Shown here one piece after another: positions 1 to 6,669 of a stretch of 12,635 nucleotides of DNA; the first letter of the stretch is position 1; the number at the start of each line of letters is the position of its first letter. The notes below the pieces were generated by a model. It worked only from the letters and a program-made list of their open reading frames with translations, searched no databases and was not told where the DNA came from. Made by a program: the position numbers and the translations under genes. Origin of the DNA: Ponticaulis sp. (GTDB lineage: Bacteria > Pseudomonadota > Alphaproteobacteria > Caulobacterales > Hyphomonadaceae); the NCBI GenBank assembly GCA_002699325.1, contig PABS01000046.1:3099-15733 (forward strand). The letters run 5' to 3'.

Positions 1-1752
1 TTCATTCCGCCGGTTTCGGCCATTGAACGGATTGAGGTCGTGCGTGGACCGATGTCGACGCTGTATGGATCTGACGCCATGGGCGGCGTTGTGAATATTC
101 TGACGCGTACGCCGGATGAAGATTTCGGGCTGGATATTGGTCTTGATGCGACGCTGCAAAGCGATGACGACTTTGGAAACAGCTATAATTCGACTGTCTA
201 TGCGGACGGGCCGATTGTGCCGGGCCAGCTGGCTTTCGCGGTACGTGGGCGTTATTTCGAGCGCGAGGCGTCTGACTTGATCTATGAAGACACCAATGGC
301 GACCCGATTGAGGTGTCCAAGCGTGGTCCGTCGCCTGTCGGCGCAGAAATCTGGTCTGCGGGCGGGCGCCTGACCTTTACCCCGTCTGATGACCACCGCA
401 TCTGGTTTGATGCAGATATCGCGCGTCAGACCTATGACAATTCCGATGGCCAGCTCGGGACACTGGGAACACGCGGCTATGCGCCAGAGCTGGAATTCAA
501 CCGCGATCAGTTTGTGCTGGCCTATACGGGCGACGTGCTTGGCGGCGTGGTGGATGCGGACATCACCTATAACAGTACCGAGACGCTCGGCCGTGTCCTG
601 CCATCGGATGTGGAAGGCACGAACCGCAAGGCGGGCGACCCCCGCGAGCTGGAAGCCAGCAATACGATTTATAACGCCCGGTTCTATAAGATGATGGGCG
701 ATCACACCTTCACCATTGGCGGTCAGTATTGGGACGCTGAAATGGTGGATGGTGTCGCCGCTGATGTTTTTGAGCACCAGCAATGGGCGGTCTTTGCTGA
801 AGACGAATGGCGCTTTGTGGAAGACCTGGCGCTCACCGTTGGCCTGCGTATGGATGACCACAGTGTCTTCGGCGAGCATTTCAGCCCGCGGGCTTATCTC
901 GTCTGGACCGCGAGCGATGCGCTGACCCTCAAGGGCGGTGTGAGCCGTGGCTTCAAGACGCCGCGTCTGGAGCAGATCGCGCCGGGCATTATCGGTTTTC
1001 GCGGGCAGGGGACGATCCCTGTGCTCGGTACGCCAACCCTGCAGCCGGAGACCAGCACGACCTATGAGGCAGGTGCTTTCTTCGATCCCGGCCATGGCTT
1101 TAGCGGGAATGTGTCTGTCTTCAAGAACGTGTTCGAGGACAAGATTGCCAACGGACCAGAACTACTCAATTGCGCATATGATCTGACCCGTGAAGAGTAT
1201 GACGCGCTACCGCCATCTGAAGACTGCGTGGATTACGGCTATTGGCCGCGACCGGCGACCTACACCCAATCTGTCAACGTGGATGAGGCGGAGACGCAGG
1301 GCATTGAAGCGAGCTTCCGCCAGCGTTTTACGCCGGATGTGAGCCTCTCGGTGAACTATACTTACACCGACAGCGAGCAGAAAAGCGGATCAGAGGCGGG
1401 AGAGCCTCTGGTGAACACGCCAGAGCATCAGGCCAATGCGCGGATCAGCTGGGACGTTCTTGACGATGTGTCGGTCTGGCTGCGTGGTGAATTCGCCTCA
1501 GCACGCTATCGCGGCGCTGGCGAAGCGCAGGATCAGCTAGGCGACTATGAGGCTTATTCGCTGTTCCACCTTGGTGGGTCATGGGATGTTCGAGAGAATG
1601 TGACGGTGAATGCGACGATCTACAATCTGCTGGATGAGGATTTCATTGAGTACATGCCTTATGAGCGCCGCGGCGCTCTAGCCTATTCGAATGCATATGC
1701 CATCAATCAGGAGCCACGCCGGCTCTGGGTATCTCTGAATCTCGCTTTCTAG
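1..1752 (+). CDS. TonB-dependent outer-membrane receptor, FepA/CirA-like (5' partial)
   Basis: The reading frame is open from base 1, so the gene starts upstream; 583 residues are visible. The signal peptide, TonB box and the first part of the plug are missing. The opening residues carry the end of the plug domain with the signature IERIEVVRGPMSTLYGSDAM followed by GGVVNI. The rest is a typical 22-strand barrel region of alternating aromatic/polar strands and acidic loops, ending in the classic C-terminal outer-membrane signature with a terminal Phe (VSLNLAF). Two cysteines at visible residues 391 and 409 lie in one predicted surface loop and could form a disulfide. The family imports ferric siderophores, or sometimes vitamin B12, colicin-like ligands or sugars, using TonB/ExbBD energy. 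The barrel style resembles catecholate siderophore receptors, but the ligand cannot be told. A terminator follows directly, so this is the last gene of its transcript. Confidence 0.95.
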   Translation, partial: FIPPVSAIERIEVVRGPMSTLYGSDAMGGVVNILTRTPDEDFGLDIGLDATLQSDDDFGNSYNSTVYADGPIVPGQLAFAVRGRYFEREASDLIYEDTNGDPIEVSKRGPSPVGAEIWSAGGRLTFTPSDDHRIWFDADIARQTYDNSDGQLGTLGTRGYAPELEFNRDQFVLAYTGDVLGGVVDADITYNSTETLGRVLPSDVEGTNRKAGDPRELEASNTIYNARFYKMMGDHTFTIGGQYWDAEMVDGVAADVFEHQQWAVFAEDEWRFVEDLALTVGLRMDDHSVFGEHFSPRAYLVWTASDALTLKGGVSRGFKTPRLEQIAPGIIGFRGQGTIPVLGTPTLQPETSTTYEAGAFFDPGHGFSGNVSVFKNVFEDKIANGPELLNCAYDLTREEYDALPPSEDCVDYGYWPRPATYTQSVNVDEAETQGIEASFRQRFTPDVSLSVNYTYTDSEQKSGSEAGEPLVNTPEHQANARISWDVLDDVSVWLRGEFASARYRGAGEAQDQLGDYEAYSLFHLGGSWDVRENVTVNATIYNLLDEDFIEYMPYERRGALAYSNAYAINQEPRRLWVSLNLAF

Positions 1753-1775
1753 AAAGCTGAAAAAGTACGGACAGC

Positions 1776-1813
1776 AACGGCCATTCCTTCTCAGGAGTGG
1801 CCGTTTGCATTTT
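1776..1813 (+). terminator. Rho-independent terminator of the TonB-dependent receptor gene
   Basis: A 13-bp stem (1776-1788 with 1793-1805, one G-T pair) closes a 4-nt TCTC loop and is followed by TGCATTTT. It begins 24 bp after the receptor stop codon, which is the normal place for an intrinsic terminator. Confidence 0.85.
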
Positions 1814-1905
1814 GGAGGAATTCGTGTGAGCGCGTTCAATTTGTCGCATTTCATTGATCGAATTCCGTACAAATATTAAGGTTATATGTCTGAAGGGAGA
1901 TCACC

Positions 1906-2283
1906 ATGGAATTGAAGCAGATTGTCCTGCGTCTGGCGCGGAATGAAGGGTATCCGGAAGGCGACCGCGATCAGGGATATGTGATCACTGCGCCGCTCAA
2001 TGCCGATGCAAAGCTGGATGTTGATGCCTGGAGGGAGGCCAAGAAGCACTGCACTGTGAAGCGGTTCCATCCTGACGATGAACTGGCCGCAGACGGCCTT
2101 CTCACTCATCGCGGCAGCCACTGGTATTTTCATTATGATGAAGATGGTGAAGGCCCGGATGAACCGCTCTATCGACTGGCAGATCACCAGCTTCTTCACG
2201 GGTCATACGTGACGATCGCTCACGGTGAAGACGCTGATCCGCTCACCTATCAGGTGGATGATATTCGCGTCGTTAAAATCTAA
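1906..2283 (+). CDS. Conserved hypothetical protein, 125 aa, function unknown
   Basis: I do not recognise a named domain, though the style matches an uncharacterised small protein that I recall being widespread in alphaproteobacteria. It starts at an ATG with a good ribosome binding site (AAGGGAG, ending 7 nt upstream). The protein is soluble, strongly acidic, and has no signal peptide or membrane segment. Visible marks are an N-terminal MELKQIVLRLARN, a GYVITAPL strand, a central segment rich in aromatic and acidic residues (GSHWYFHYDED, about residues 67-77) and a C-terminal YVTI...LTYQV strand pair, which suggests a small beta-rich fold. It stands alone: a terminator lies upstream and a convergent gene lies downstream. 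The reading frame is credible because of its codon use, its RBS and its protein-like composition; the antisense frame over it is a shadow. Confidence 0.8.
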   Translation: MELKQIVLRLARNEGYPEGDRDQGYVITAPLNADAKLDVDAWREAKKHCTVKRFHPDDELAADGLLTHRGSHWYFHYDEDGEGPDEPLYRLADHQLLHGSYVTIAHGEDADPLTYQVDDIRVVKI

Positions 2284-2363
2284 TTTCCGACATGCGGTCT
2301 GGCGAAAGGTCTAACGCGGATGGGGCAGGCCAAACTGTCAGAGGCAAGATGGCGCGGAAGGCG

Positions 2364-3176
2364 TCAGCTTTCCGTCGTCAGAATAGCCCCAAGAAGTGCC
2401 TCGGGCGCGTCTTCCTGAACCAGATGTGCCGCATGGGGTAGGGAAGTGAAACTATTGGCCTGTAGCGCGGATGCCAACTTGCGTCCGCGTTCAGGTGGAA
2501 TGAACGTATCGTGCTCACCCCAGATCAGATCCACCGGGAATTCAGGCTTCGCATAATGCGTCTGAAGCTCCTCTATTTGCCTGGTATCGGCCTGCGCGAT
2601 TTGCCGATAAAAAGCAGGCTGACCAATCTCACCCGAATACGGCGCAAGGTACATATCTGATACTTCCTGGCTCAGAGGCTGGTGAGACGCGTTTTGGATA
2701 TAGGCGCGAAGCAGAGCCCTGTGTGCATAGTCCGGCAGGCCTGAGAATGCGTGCTCGTGGTGGGCCACGTGTTGGTAAAATGGAGACCCCGAAGGCAACA
2801 GCGCGACCGCGTCGATCAGATGCAATCGACCATAAGCTACGCCATGAATGAAGTGAGCGCGAAGCGCCGCAAGCCCACCGAAATCGTGAGCGATCACATG
2901 CGGGTGCGTGAGGTTCCAGAAGCTGAGAAGCTCAGCTAGCAGCTCACCCTGAACACTTTCATCGACTTTCTGGTCCGAGCGTTTCTCTGACCGCCCGGTG
3001 CCGAGCATGTCGTAGACAAAGACCTGATTTGTTTTGGCGAGCCATGGGACGAGCTTCCGCCAGCTCTGTGCAGACCAGGGGAAACCGTGAACAAGGACTA
3101 TTGGGTCGCCTGTTCCGAAGTGGGCCCAAGAGATTTCATTGCCTCGAAATTGGAAGGTTTTGTCGAGCGTTAGCAT
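2364..3176 (-). CDS. Alpha/beta hydrolase with Asp nucleophile (haloalkane dehalogenase/epoxide hydrolase-like)
   Basis: This is a 270-aa cytoplasmic alpha/beta hydrolase. I chose the ATG at 3176 because GGAG lies 6 nt upstream; an in-frame ATG 36 bp further up would begin inside the regulatory region. Visible elements are the oxyanion-hole HGFP (residues 30-33), a nucleophile elbow VIAHDFGG with Asp98 instead of Ser, a cap region with several aromatic and His residues (about 130-195), the acid Asp223 in WGEHD, and the base His251 in AAHLVQ. An Asp at the elbow is typical of haloalkane dehalogenases, fluoroacetate dehalogenases and epoxide hydrolases, so hydrolysis through an alkyl-enzyme ester is expected; the substrate is unknown. 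The halide-binding Trp that follows Asp in many dehalogenases is Phe99 here, which weakens the dehalogenase reading. It is divergent from an ArsR-type regulator, which probably controls it. Confidence 0.9.
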   Translation of the reverse strand: MLTLDKTFQFRGNEISWAHFGTGDPIVLVHGFPWSAQSWRKLVPWLAKTNQVFVYDMLGTGRSEKRSDQKVDESVQGELLAELLSFWNLTHPHVIAHDFGGLAALRAHFIHGVAYGRLHLIDAVALLPSGSPFYQHVAHHEHAFSGLPDYAHRALLRAYIQNASHQPLSQEVSDMYLAPYSGEIGQPAFYRQIAQADTRQIEELQTHYAKPEFPVDLIWGEHDTFIPPERGRKLASALQANSFTSLPHAAHLVQEDAPEALLGAILTTES

Positions 3177-3185
3177 TTTTATCTC

Positions 3186-3215
3186 CAATATTGATATATA
3201 GCAAAAATACAATAT
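3186..3215. promoter_or_regulatory. Candidate operator/promoter between hydrolase and ArsR genes
   Basis: The 48-bp divergent gap is much richer in A+T than its surroundings. It contains a perfect 8-bp palindrome CAATATTG (3186-3193) and an inverted repeat ATATTG...CAATAT (3188-3193 and 3210-3215, 16-nt spacer). CAATAT also recurs in direct orientation 24 bp apart. The palindrome touches the Shine-Dalgarno GGAG of the hydrolase (3183-3186, minus strand). TACAAT at 3208-3213 could be a -10 box for the regulator, placing transcription start almost at its ATG. AT-rich inverted repeats in such gaps are usual ArsR-family operators. That the neighbouring ArsR protein binds here is inference. Confidence 0.5.
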
Positions 3216-3224
3216 GATTGGGTT

Positions 3225-3539
3225 ATGACGATACGTGATGATCAGATCAAGTCCCTGGCGAATGAGAAAAGAATGGAAATTCTGCGGCTTCTAAATGAGC
3301 CTGCGGAGCATTTCGGCCATCAGCAATCTGCCGATCCAGTCGAGTTCGGTGTTTGTATAAATCTCATCGCTGAGAAGATTGGATTGGCTCAGCCAACGGT
3401 TAGCCGACATATTGATGTTCTCAAACGCGCTGGATTTCTGACAATCCGCAGGTATCAGAAGTGGTCGTATTGTTCGCGCGACGAGGTTGCGTTGAATGAG
3501 TATCTGAATTGGTTGGCAGAAGACTTGAGCATTCGATAG
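3225..3539 (+). CDS. ArsR-family winged-helix transcriptional repressor
   Basis: This 104-aa protein is a stand-alone winged HTH. An N-terminal helix carries LANEKRMEILRLL (11-23), the recognition part is INLIAEKIGLAQPTVSRHIDVLKRAGFL (45-72), and the wing follows (TIRRYQKWSYCS). These are typical of ArsR/SmtB regulators. It lacks the canonical ELCVCDL metal site; single cysteines lie at residues 44 and 83, so a metal sensor of the classic type is unlikely. No Shine-Dalgarno is visible before the ATG (GATTGGGTT precedes it), and a -10-like TACAAT ends only 11 bp upstream, which suggests a leaderless message and autoregulation. Its divergent position makes the alpha/beta hydrolase the probable target. 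The inducing ligand is not deducible. Confidence 0.9.
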   Translation: MTIRDDQIKSLANEKRMEILRLLNEPAEHFGHQQSADPVEFGVCINLIAEKIGLAQPTVSRHIDVLKRAGFLTIRRYQKWSYCSRDEVALNEYLNWLAEDLSIR

Positions 3540-3675
3540 CCCGTTGACTCCGATCAGGCTGGGCACATCTCGGTGATCGGTATCATCACTGGCGAAATGC
3601 TCATTTGGATAAGCGCTTGCCCGAGACCCGGCTGTGCTTTAATCCAACCGTTATTCTATCGGGGGAGTCGCTTTC
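3540..3675. other. Intergenic region upstream of lemA with a 7-bp inverted repeat
   Basis: This is a 136-bp gap between the ArsR gene and lemA. It holds a perfect inverted repeat CCGATCA (3550-3556) / TGATCGG (3574-3580) with a 17-nt spacer, too loose and without a T-run to be a terminator. The lemA promoter should lie here. TTGCCC (3617-3622) and TAATCC (3640-3645) have 17-bp spacing but match the consensus poorly, so I do not call a promoter. Confidence 0.3.
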
Positions 3676-4239
3676 ATGACTGCAGTCTGGGTTATTCTGG
3701 GGATCGTCGCTGTCCTCGCCATCATGGTCATCGCCATCTACAACGGCCTCGTCGCCAAGCGGCAGCAGTGTCGGCAAGCGTTTGCTGATGTGGATGTGCA
3801 GCTGAAACAGCGCCAGAACCTGATCCCGAACCTCGTTGAGACCGTCAAAGGCTATGCGACGCATGAGCGTGAGACGCTGGACGCCGTGATCGCTGCACGG
3901 AACTCTGCCGTAGCCGCCTCCGGGCCGAAAGAAACTGCCGCAGCGGAAAGCATGGTGGCAAGTACGCTGGGCAAACTGTTTGCTCTGGCTGAATCCTATC
4001 CGGACCTGAAAGCCAATGAGAACTTCAAAGAGCTGCAGAAAGAGCTGTCTGTGATTGAAGACAAGCTGGCTGCGGCGCGGCGCTTCTACAACTCTGCAGT
4101 CTCTCAGTACAACACGGCGCTGGAGCAATTCCCGGCCGCTCTGTTTGCGGGTAGCATGGGCTTCAGCTCTGAAGAGTTCTACGACCTTGGCGAAGAGGTC
4201 CGTGCGGACCTCTCAATCGTGCCTGAGGTGAAGTTTTAG
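3676..4239 (+). CDS. lemA: LemA family protein
   Basis: This 187-aa protein has one N-terminal membrane segment (about residues 4-23) followed by a long helical domain outside the membrane. The family marks are FADVDVQLKQRQNLIPNLVETVKGYATHE (36-64, the first LemA helix), the middle helix with LKANENFKELQKELSVIEDKLAAARRFYNSAVSQYN, and the C-terminal FPAALFAGSMGF...FYDL. Length is normal for the family. The start has a strong GGGGGAG ribosome site 9 nt upstream. LemA proteins are widespread and of uncertain role; in many bacteria they are encoded beside a TPM-domain (YgcG-like) protein or an M48 (HtpX-like) peptidase, and a link to envelope stress is suspected. Neither partner is next to it here. 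It converges on the TRAP transporter genes, with a terminator between. Confidence 0.95.
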   Translation: MTAVWVILGIVAVLAIMVIAIYNGLVAKRQQCRQAFADVDVQLKQRQNLIPNLVETVKGYATHERETLDAVIAARNSAVAASGPKETAAAESMVASTLGKLFALAESYPDLKANENFKELQKELSVIEDKLAAARRFYNSAVSQYNTALEQFPAALFAGSMGFSSEEFYDLGEEVRADLSIVPEVKF

Positions 4240-4254
4240 GGGTCTTTTTTACCG

Positions 4255-4338
4255 CCCGCTTTGCGGCATCCTTGTTCGTTCCCGCGAACCTGGGGTTCGC
4301 ATGGAACAGGCTCAAGGCTGATGCCGCTTTCGCGATGG
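4255..4338. repeat. Long composite hairpin (imperfect palindromic element)
   Basis: The gap downstream of lemA folds into one extended stem. From the outside in, the arms are CCCGC (4255-4259) with GCG-AT-GG (4332-4338), GCGGCAT (4263-4269) with ATGCCGC (4321-4327), CCTTG (4270-4274) with CAAGG (4313-4317), GTTCC (4278-4282) with GGAAC (4303-4307), and GCGAACC (4284-4290) with GGTTCGC (4294-4300) around a TGG loop. Small bulges and internal loops separate the segments. About 29 base pairs over 84 nt is far more than a terminator needs, and no T-run follows. It could be a dispersed palindromic (REP-like) element, a miniature mobile element remnant or a structured RNA. Confidence 0.6.
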
Positions 4339-4377
4339 GTCGCGCTCAGGGCTGAGTGGGGCACAACACAACAAAAT

Positions 4378-4411
4378 AACCCCGGAGGGCTTAGCCTTCC
4401 GGGGTTTCTTG
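4378..4411. terminator. Bidirectional rho-independent terminator between lemA and the TRAP operon
   Basis: A 13-bp GC-rich stem (4378-4390 with 4394-4406, one G-T pair) has a TTA loop. On the plus strand it is followed by TCTTGTT and on the minus strand by ATTTTGTTGTG. It lies 8 bp past the dctM stop codon, so it probably ends the minus-strand TRAP transcript and can also stop read-through from lemA. Confidence 0.85.
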
Positions 4412-4418
4412 TTGCGGC

Positions 4419-5999
4419 CTATCGCGTAAAGCCGGGCAGCCAGGTGGCGAGGGCCGGGATGAGGGCGACCAGTGCGATCATCAGGATCTGCAGGCCAATA
4501 AAGGGCAGGGCGCCTTTCCAGACATCGAGCGTTTTGAGGTCTGGCGGGGCCGAACCGCGTAGGTAAAACAGTGCAAAGCCGAAGGGTGGGGTGAGGAAGC
4601 TGGTCTGAAGGTTCAGTGCCATAAGGATGGCAAGCCAGACCGGATCGAAGCCTGCAACGATGAGCGGCGGCGTGACCAGTGGGACAACCACGAACACGAT
4701 CTCGATAAAGTCGAGGAAGAAGCCCAGCACGAACATGACCAGCATGGCGATGATCAGTGCGCCCCATTTGCCGCCGGGGGTGGCAGCCAGAAGCTCATGA
4801 ACCAGATCGTCGCCCCCAAAGCCGCGGAAAACGAGGCTGAACAGGCTGGCGCCGATCAGGATGAGAAACACCATTGAGGTGATCTCGACGGCGCTTGTCA
4901 TGGCGGGTTTGAACTGATCGCTCTGATGGAGGGCGAGACCGCCTGCGACAACACCGATCAGGAAAACGATGGCGGCAATAATGGTGAAGACAATGCCGAT
5001 ACCGTTGACCATGGAGATGGTTTCGACACCCATGCGTAAGTCGAGCGTGTTTCGCAGAAGAATGATCACAAAGATGGAGATCAGGCCAGCGATAATCAGG
5101 CGGAGCTTCCAGACGTCCCGTTCATTGGAGAGGCGGAGGCCTGCCAGGAGAACCGCGCCTGCTGCACCAATGGAGGCTGCTTCAGTTGGCGTGGCGATGC
5201 CAAACAGGATGGAGCCGAGCACTGCAATGATCAGAAACAGCGGTGCCCCAAGACCGAAGATGACTTCGCGAGGTGTCAGCGGGTCGGTTTCTTCGATTAT
5301 CCCAGCTGGGCAAGCTGTGGGACGGAAAATGGCATTGAAGGCGATATAGGCAAGGTAGAGACCTACCAGGATGAGCCCCGGCAGGAGCGCGCCTGCGAAC
5401 AGATCGCCGACTGACACGACAAAGCCCGTATTCGAGCCCATGCGACTGGCGGCCTGACTGGCGGCATTGGAGACCGCATCCGCAAGCAAGATGAGAACAA
5501 TGGAGGGTGGGATGATCTGGCCGAGCGTGCCGGAGGCCGCGATGGTGCCGCTCGCAAGTCTTGGATCATATTTCTGCTTTAGCATGGTCGGCAGGGCGAT
5601 CAGCGTCATGGTGATAACGGTCGCGCCAACAATGCCCGTTGAGGCTGCCAGCAGTGCACCGACCAGAACCACAGCATAACCAAGGCCTCCGCGCACGCGA
5701 CTGAGAAGACGGCTGGCGATGTGTAGGAGGTCTTCGGCGACCCGCGAGCGCTCCAGCACCACACCCATGATGATGAAGAGCGGCACGGCCACCAGCGTCT
5801 CGTTCTGCATGATGGAGCCGCCCTGAATACGGCTCGGCAATGACAGAAGAAGGGGTTCTGGGAAGGCGCCAAGTCCGATGCCAATCAGCGCGAAGACAAG
5901 CGCGACACCGCCAAGCGTGAGCGCGACAGGAAAGCCTGCGAGCAGAGCGCCGATCGCTGTGAGGAACATCAGGACGGCCAGAAGGAGTTCAAGCTCCAT
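4419..5999 (-). CDS. dctM: TRAP transporter large permease (DctM/TakM/FcbT3-like, long form)
   Basis: This 526-aa, highly hydrophobic inner-membrane protein is the ion-coupled transport subunit of a TRAP uptake system. The ATG at 5999 is preceded by a good AAGGAG, so the longer frame beginning at 6038 is not used. Family motifs are a conserved GTLGQIIPPSI (159-169 approx.), GIATPTEAASIGAAGA (267-282) and a C-terminal NLQTSFLTPPFGFALFYL (463-480). It is about 90 residues longer than the classic DctM (about 430 aa): an extra region around residues 296-365 with added membrane helices is the mark of the long form found with TakP/FcbT-type binding proteins. Its start overlaps the end of dctQ by 11 bp, indicating translational coupling. 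It is the last gene before the terminator. Confidence 0.95.
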   Translation of the reverse strand: MELELLLAVLMFLTAIGALLAGFPVALTLGGVALVFALIGIGLGAFPEPLLLSLPSRIQGGSIMQNETLVAVPLFIIMGVVLERSRVAEDLLHIASRLLSRVRGGLGYAVVLVGALLAASTGIVGATVITMTLIALPTMLKQKYDPRLASGTIAASGTLGQIIPPSIVLILLADAVSNAASQAASRMGSNTGFVVSVGDLFAGALLPGLILVGLYLAYIAFNAIFRPTACPAGIIEETDPLTPREVIFGLGAPLFLIIAVLGSILFGIATPTEAASIGAAGAVLLAGLRLSNERDVWKLRLIIAGLISIFVIILLRNTLDLRMGVETISMVNGIGIVFTIIAAIVFLIGVVAGGLALHQSDQFKPAMTSAVEITSMVFLILIGASLFSLVFRGFGGDDLVHELLAATPGGKWGALIIAMLVMFVLGFFLDFIEIVFVVVPLVTPPLIVAGFDPVWLAILMALNLQTSFLTPPFGFALFYLRGSAPPDLKTLDVWKGALPFIGLQILMIALVALIPALATWLPGFTR

Positions 6000-6654
6000 G
6001 GCCTGCTCCTTCTGGGTGCTGGTTGGTTTCGGGCTCAAGGTGCCCGGTAATGCGAAGGGCGGCTTTGAGCGCTTCTGAAAGACCCTGGGTGATCATGAGT
6101 ACAGCGAAGACGGGCAGGAGGGTCTTGAACAGAAAGAGGATGGGCAGGCCGTCCGACTCGCGCGAGCCCTCGAACAGCATCCACGACCGGGTGAGCCCTT
6201 GCTCGCCGGTCTGCAGGATGCGGATCATGATCGGAAACAGAAAGAGATAGATGCCAGCGAGTTCGATCCAGTTCCGGCCCGTCTCTCCAAACTGTGGGCG
6301 GAAGATATCTACCCGAACATGCGCGCTGTTGCGAAGCGCCACGGCGCTTCCGAACATGAACATGGTCGCGAATGCGTAGATGACGAGCTCAGACAGCCAG
6401 GTCCAGTTGAGGCCGAGTGAGTAGGACGTCACGACGCCAATCAGTTGAGCGAAAACGAGGAAGACCGTCGCGAAGATGGCGACAGCTAGCGCGCCAGACA
6501 TCGCTTTGTCGATCAGGCGTGCGAGACCCTTGGAGAGGCCTGCGACAAGGCCAGGAAGGACCAGCGTTAAAAGCGGCAATATCAGAACGAAAGCAAGGAC
6601 AAGCCCGGCATAGTTCAGGACACGCCCGATCAGAAGAAACGCGTTCGGATCCAT
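5989..6654 (-). CDS. dctQ: TRAP transporter small permease (DctQ/TakQ-like)
   Basis: This 221-aa membrane protein has the DctQ core: ARLIDKAMSGALAVAIFATVFLVFAQ (45-70), then WLSELVIYAFATMFMFGSAVALRNSAHVRVDIF with the conserved acidic residue and the HVRVD motif, and two further helices at about 140-160 and 178-198. In TRAP systems it forms the membrane unit with DctM. Unusually, about 45 residues precede the core and contain another hydrophobic stretch (14-40), so five rather than four membrane segments are predicted. The only plausible start, ATG 6654, has GGGGGAG directly abutting it, a very short spacing. The frame is the same as that of dctP, separated by its TAG stop and five sense codons. 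Confidence 0.9.
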   Translation of the reverse strand: MDPNAFLLIGRVLNYAGLVLAFVLILPLLTLVLPGLVAGLSKGLARLIDKAMSGALAVAIFATVFLVFAQLIGVVTSYSLGLNWTWLSELVIYAFATMFMFGSAVALRNSAHVRVDIFRPQFGETGRNWIELAGIYLFLFPIMIRILQTGEQGLTRSWMLFEGSRESDGLPILFLFKTLLPVFAVLMITQGLSEALKAALRITGHLEPETNQHPEGAGHGA

Positions 6655-6661
6655 CTCCCCC
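6655..6661 (-). promoter_or_regulatory. Ribosome binding site abutting the dctQ start codon
   Basis: On the minus strand GGGGGAG is followed immediately by ATG, leaving no spacer, whereas the other genes here have about 5-9 nt. No in-frame ATG, GTG or TTG occurs shortly downstream, and the dctP stop blocks an upstream start other than a CTG. Initiation may depend on ribosomes finishing dctP 15 nt upstream. Confidence 0.4.
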
Positions 6662-6669
6662 AGACCCGT

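Noticed and set aside
1813..1905. Promoter for the 125-aa protein gene
   Set aside because: The region is AT-rich near 1868-1888, but no -35/-10 pair with 16-18 bp spacing is convincing.
4194..4213. 9-bp perfect inverted repeat near the lemA 3' end, 30 bp before a run of six T
   Set aside because: It lies inside conserved LemA codons, has a 2-nt loop and is too far from the T-run to be an intrinsic terminator; it may be chance.
4312..4767. Minus-strand open frame overlapping the end of dctM and the terminator
   Set aside because: It reads through the terminator and hairpin, is His/Arg/Pro-rich, and overlaps the conserved DctM C-terminus in another frame.
6000..6038. Upstream ATG start for dctM giving 13 extra residues
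   Set aside because: The extra residues are hydrophilic and lie inside dctQ, whereas the ATG at 5999 has a strong AAGGAG at the right distance.
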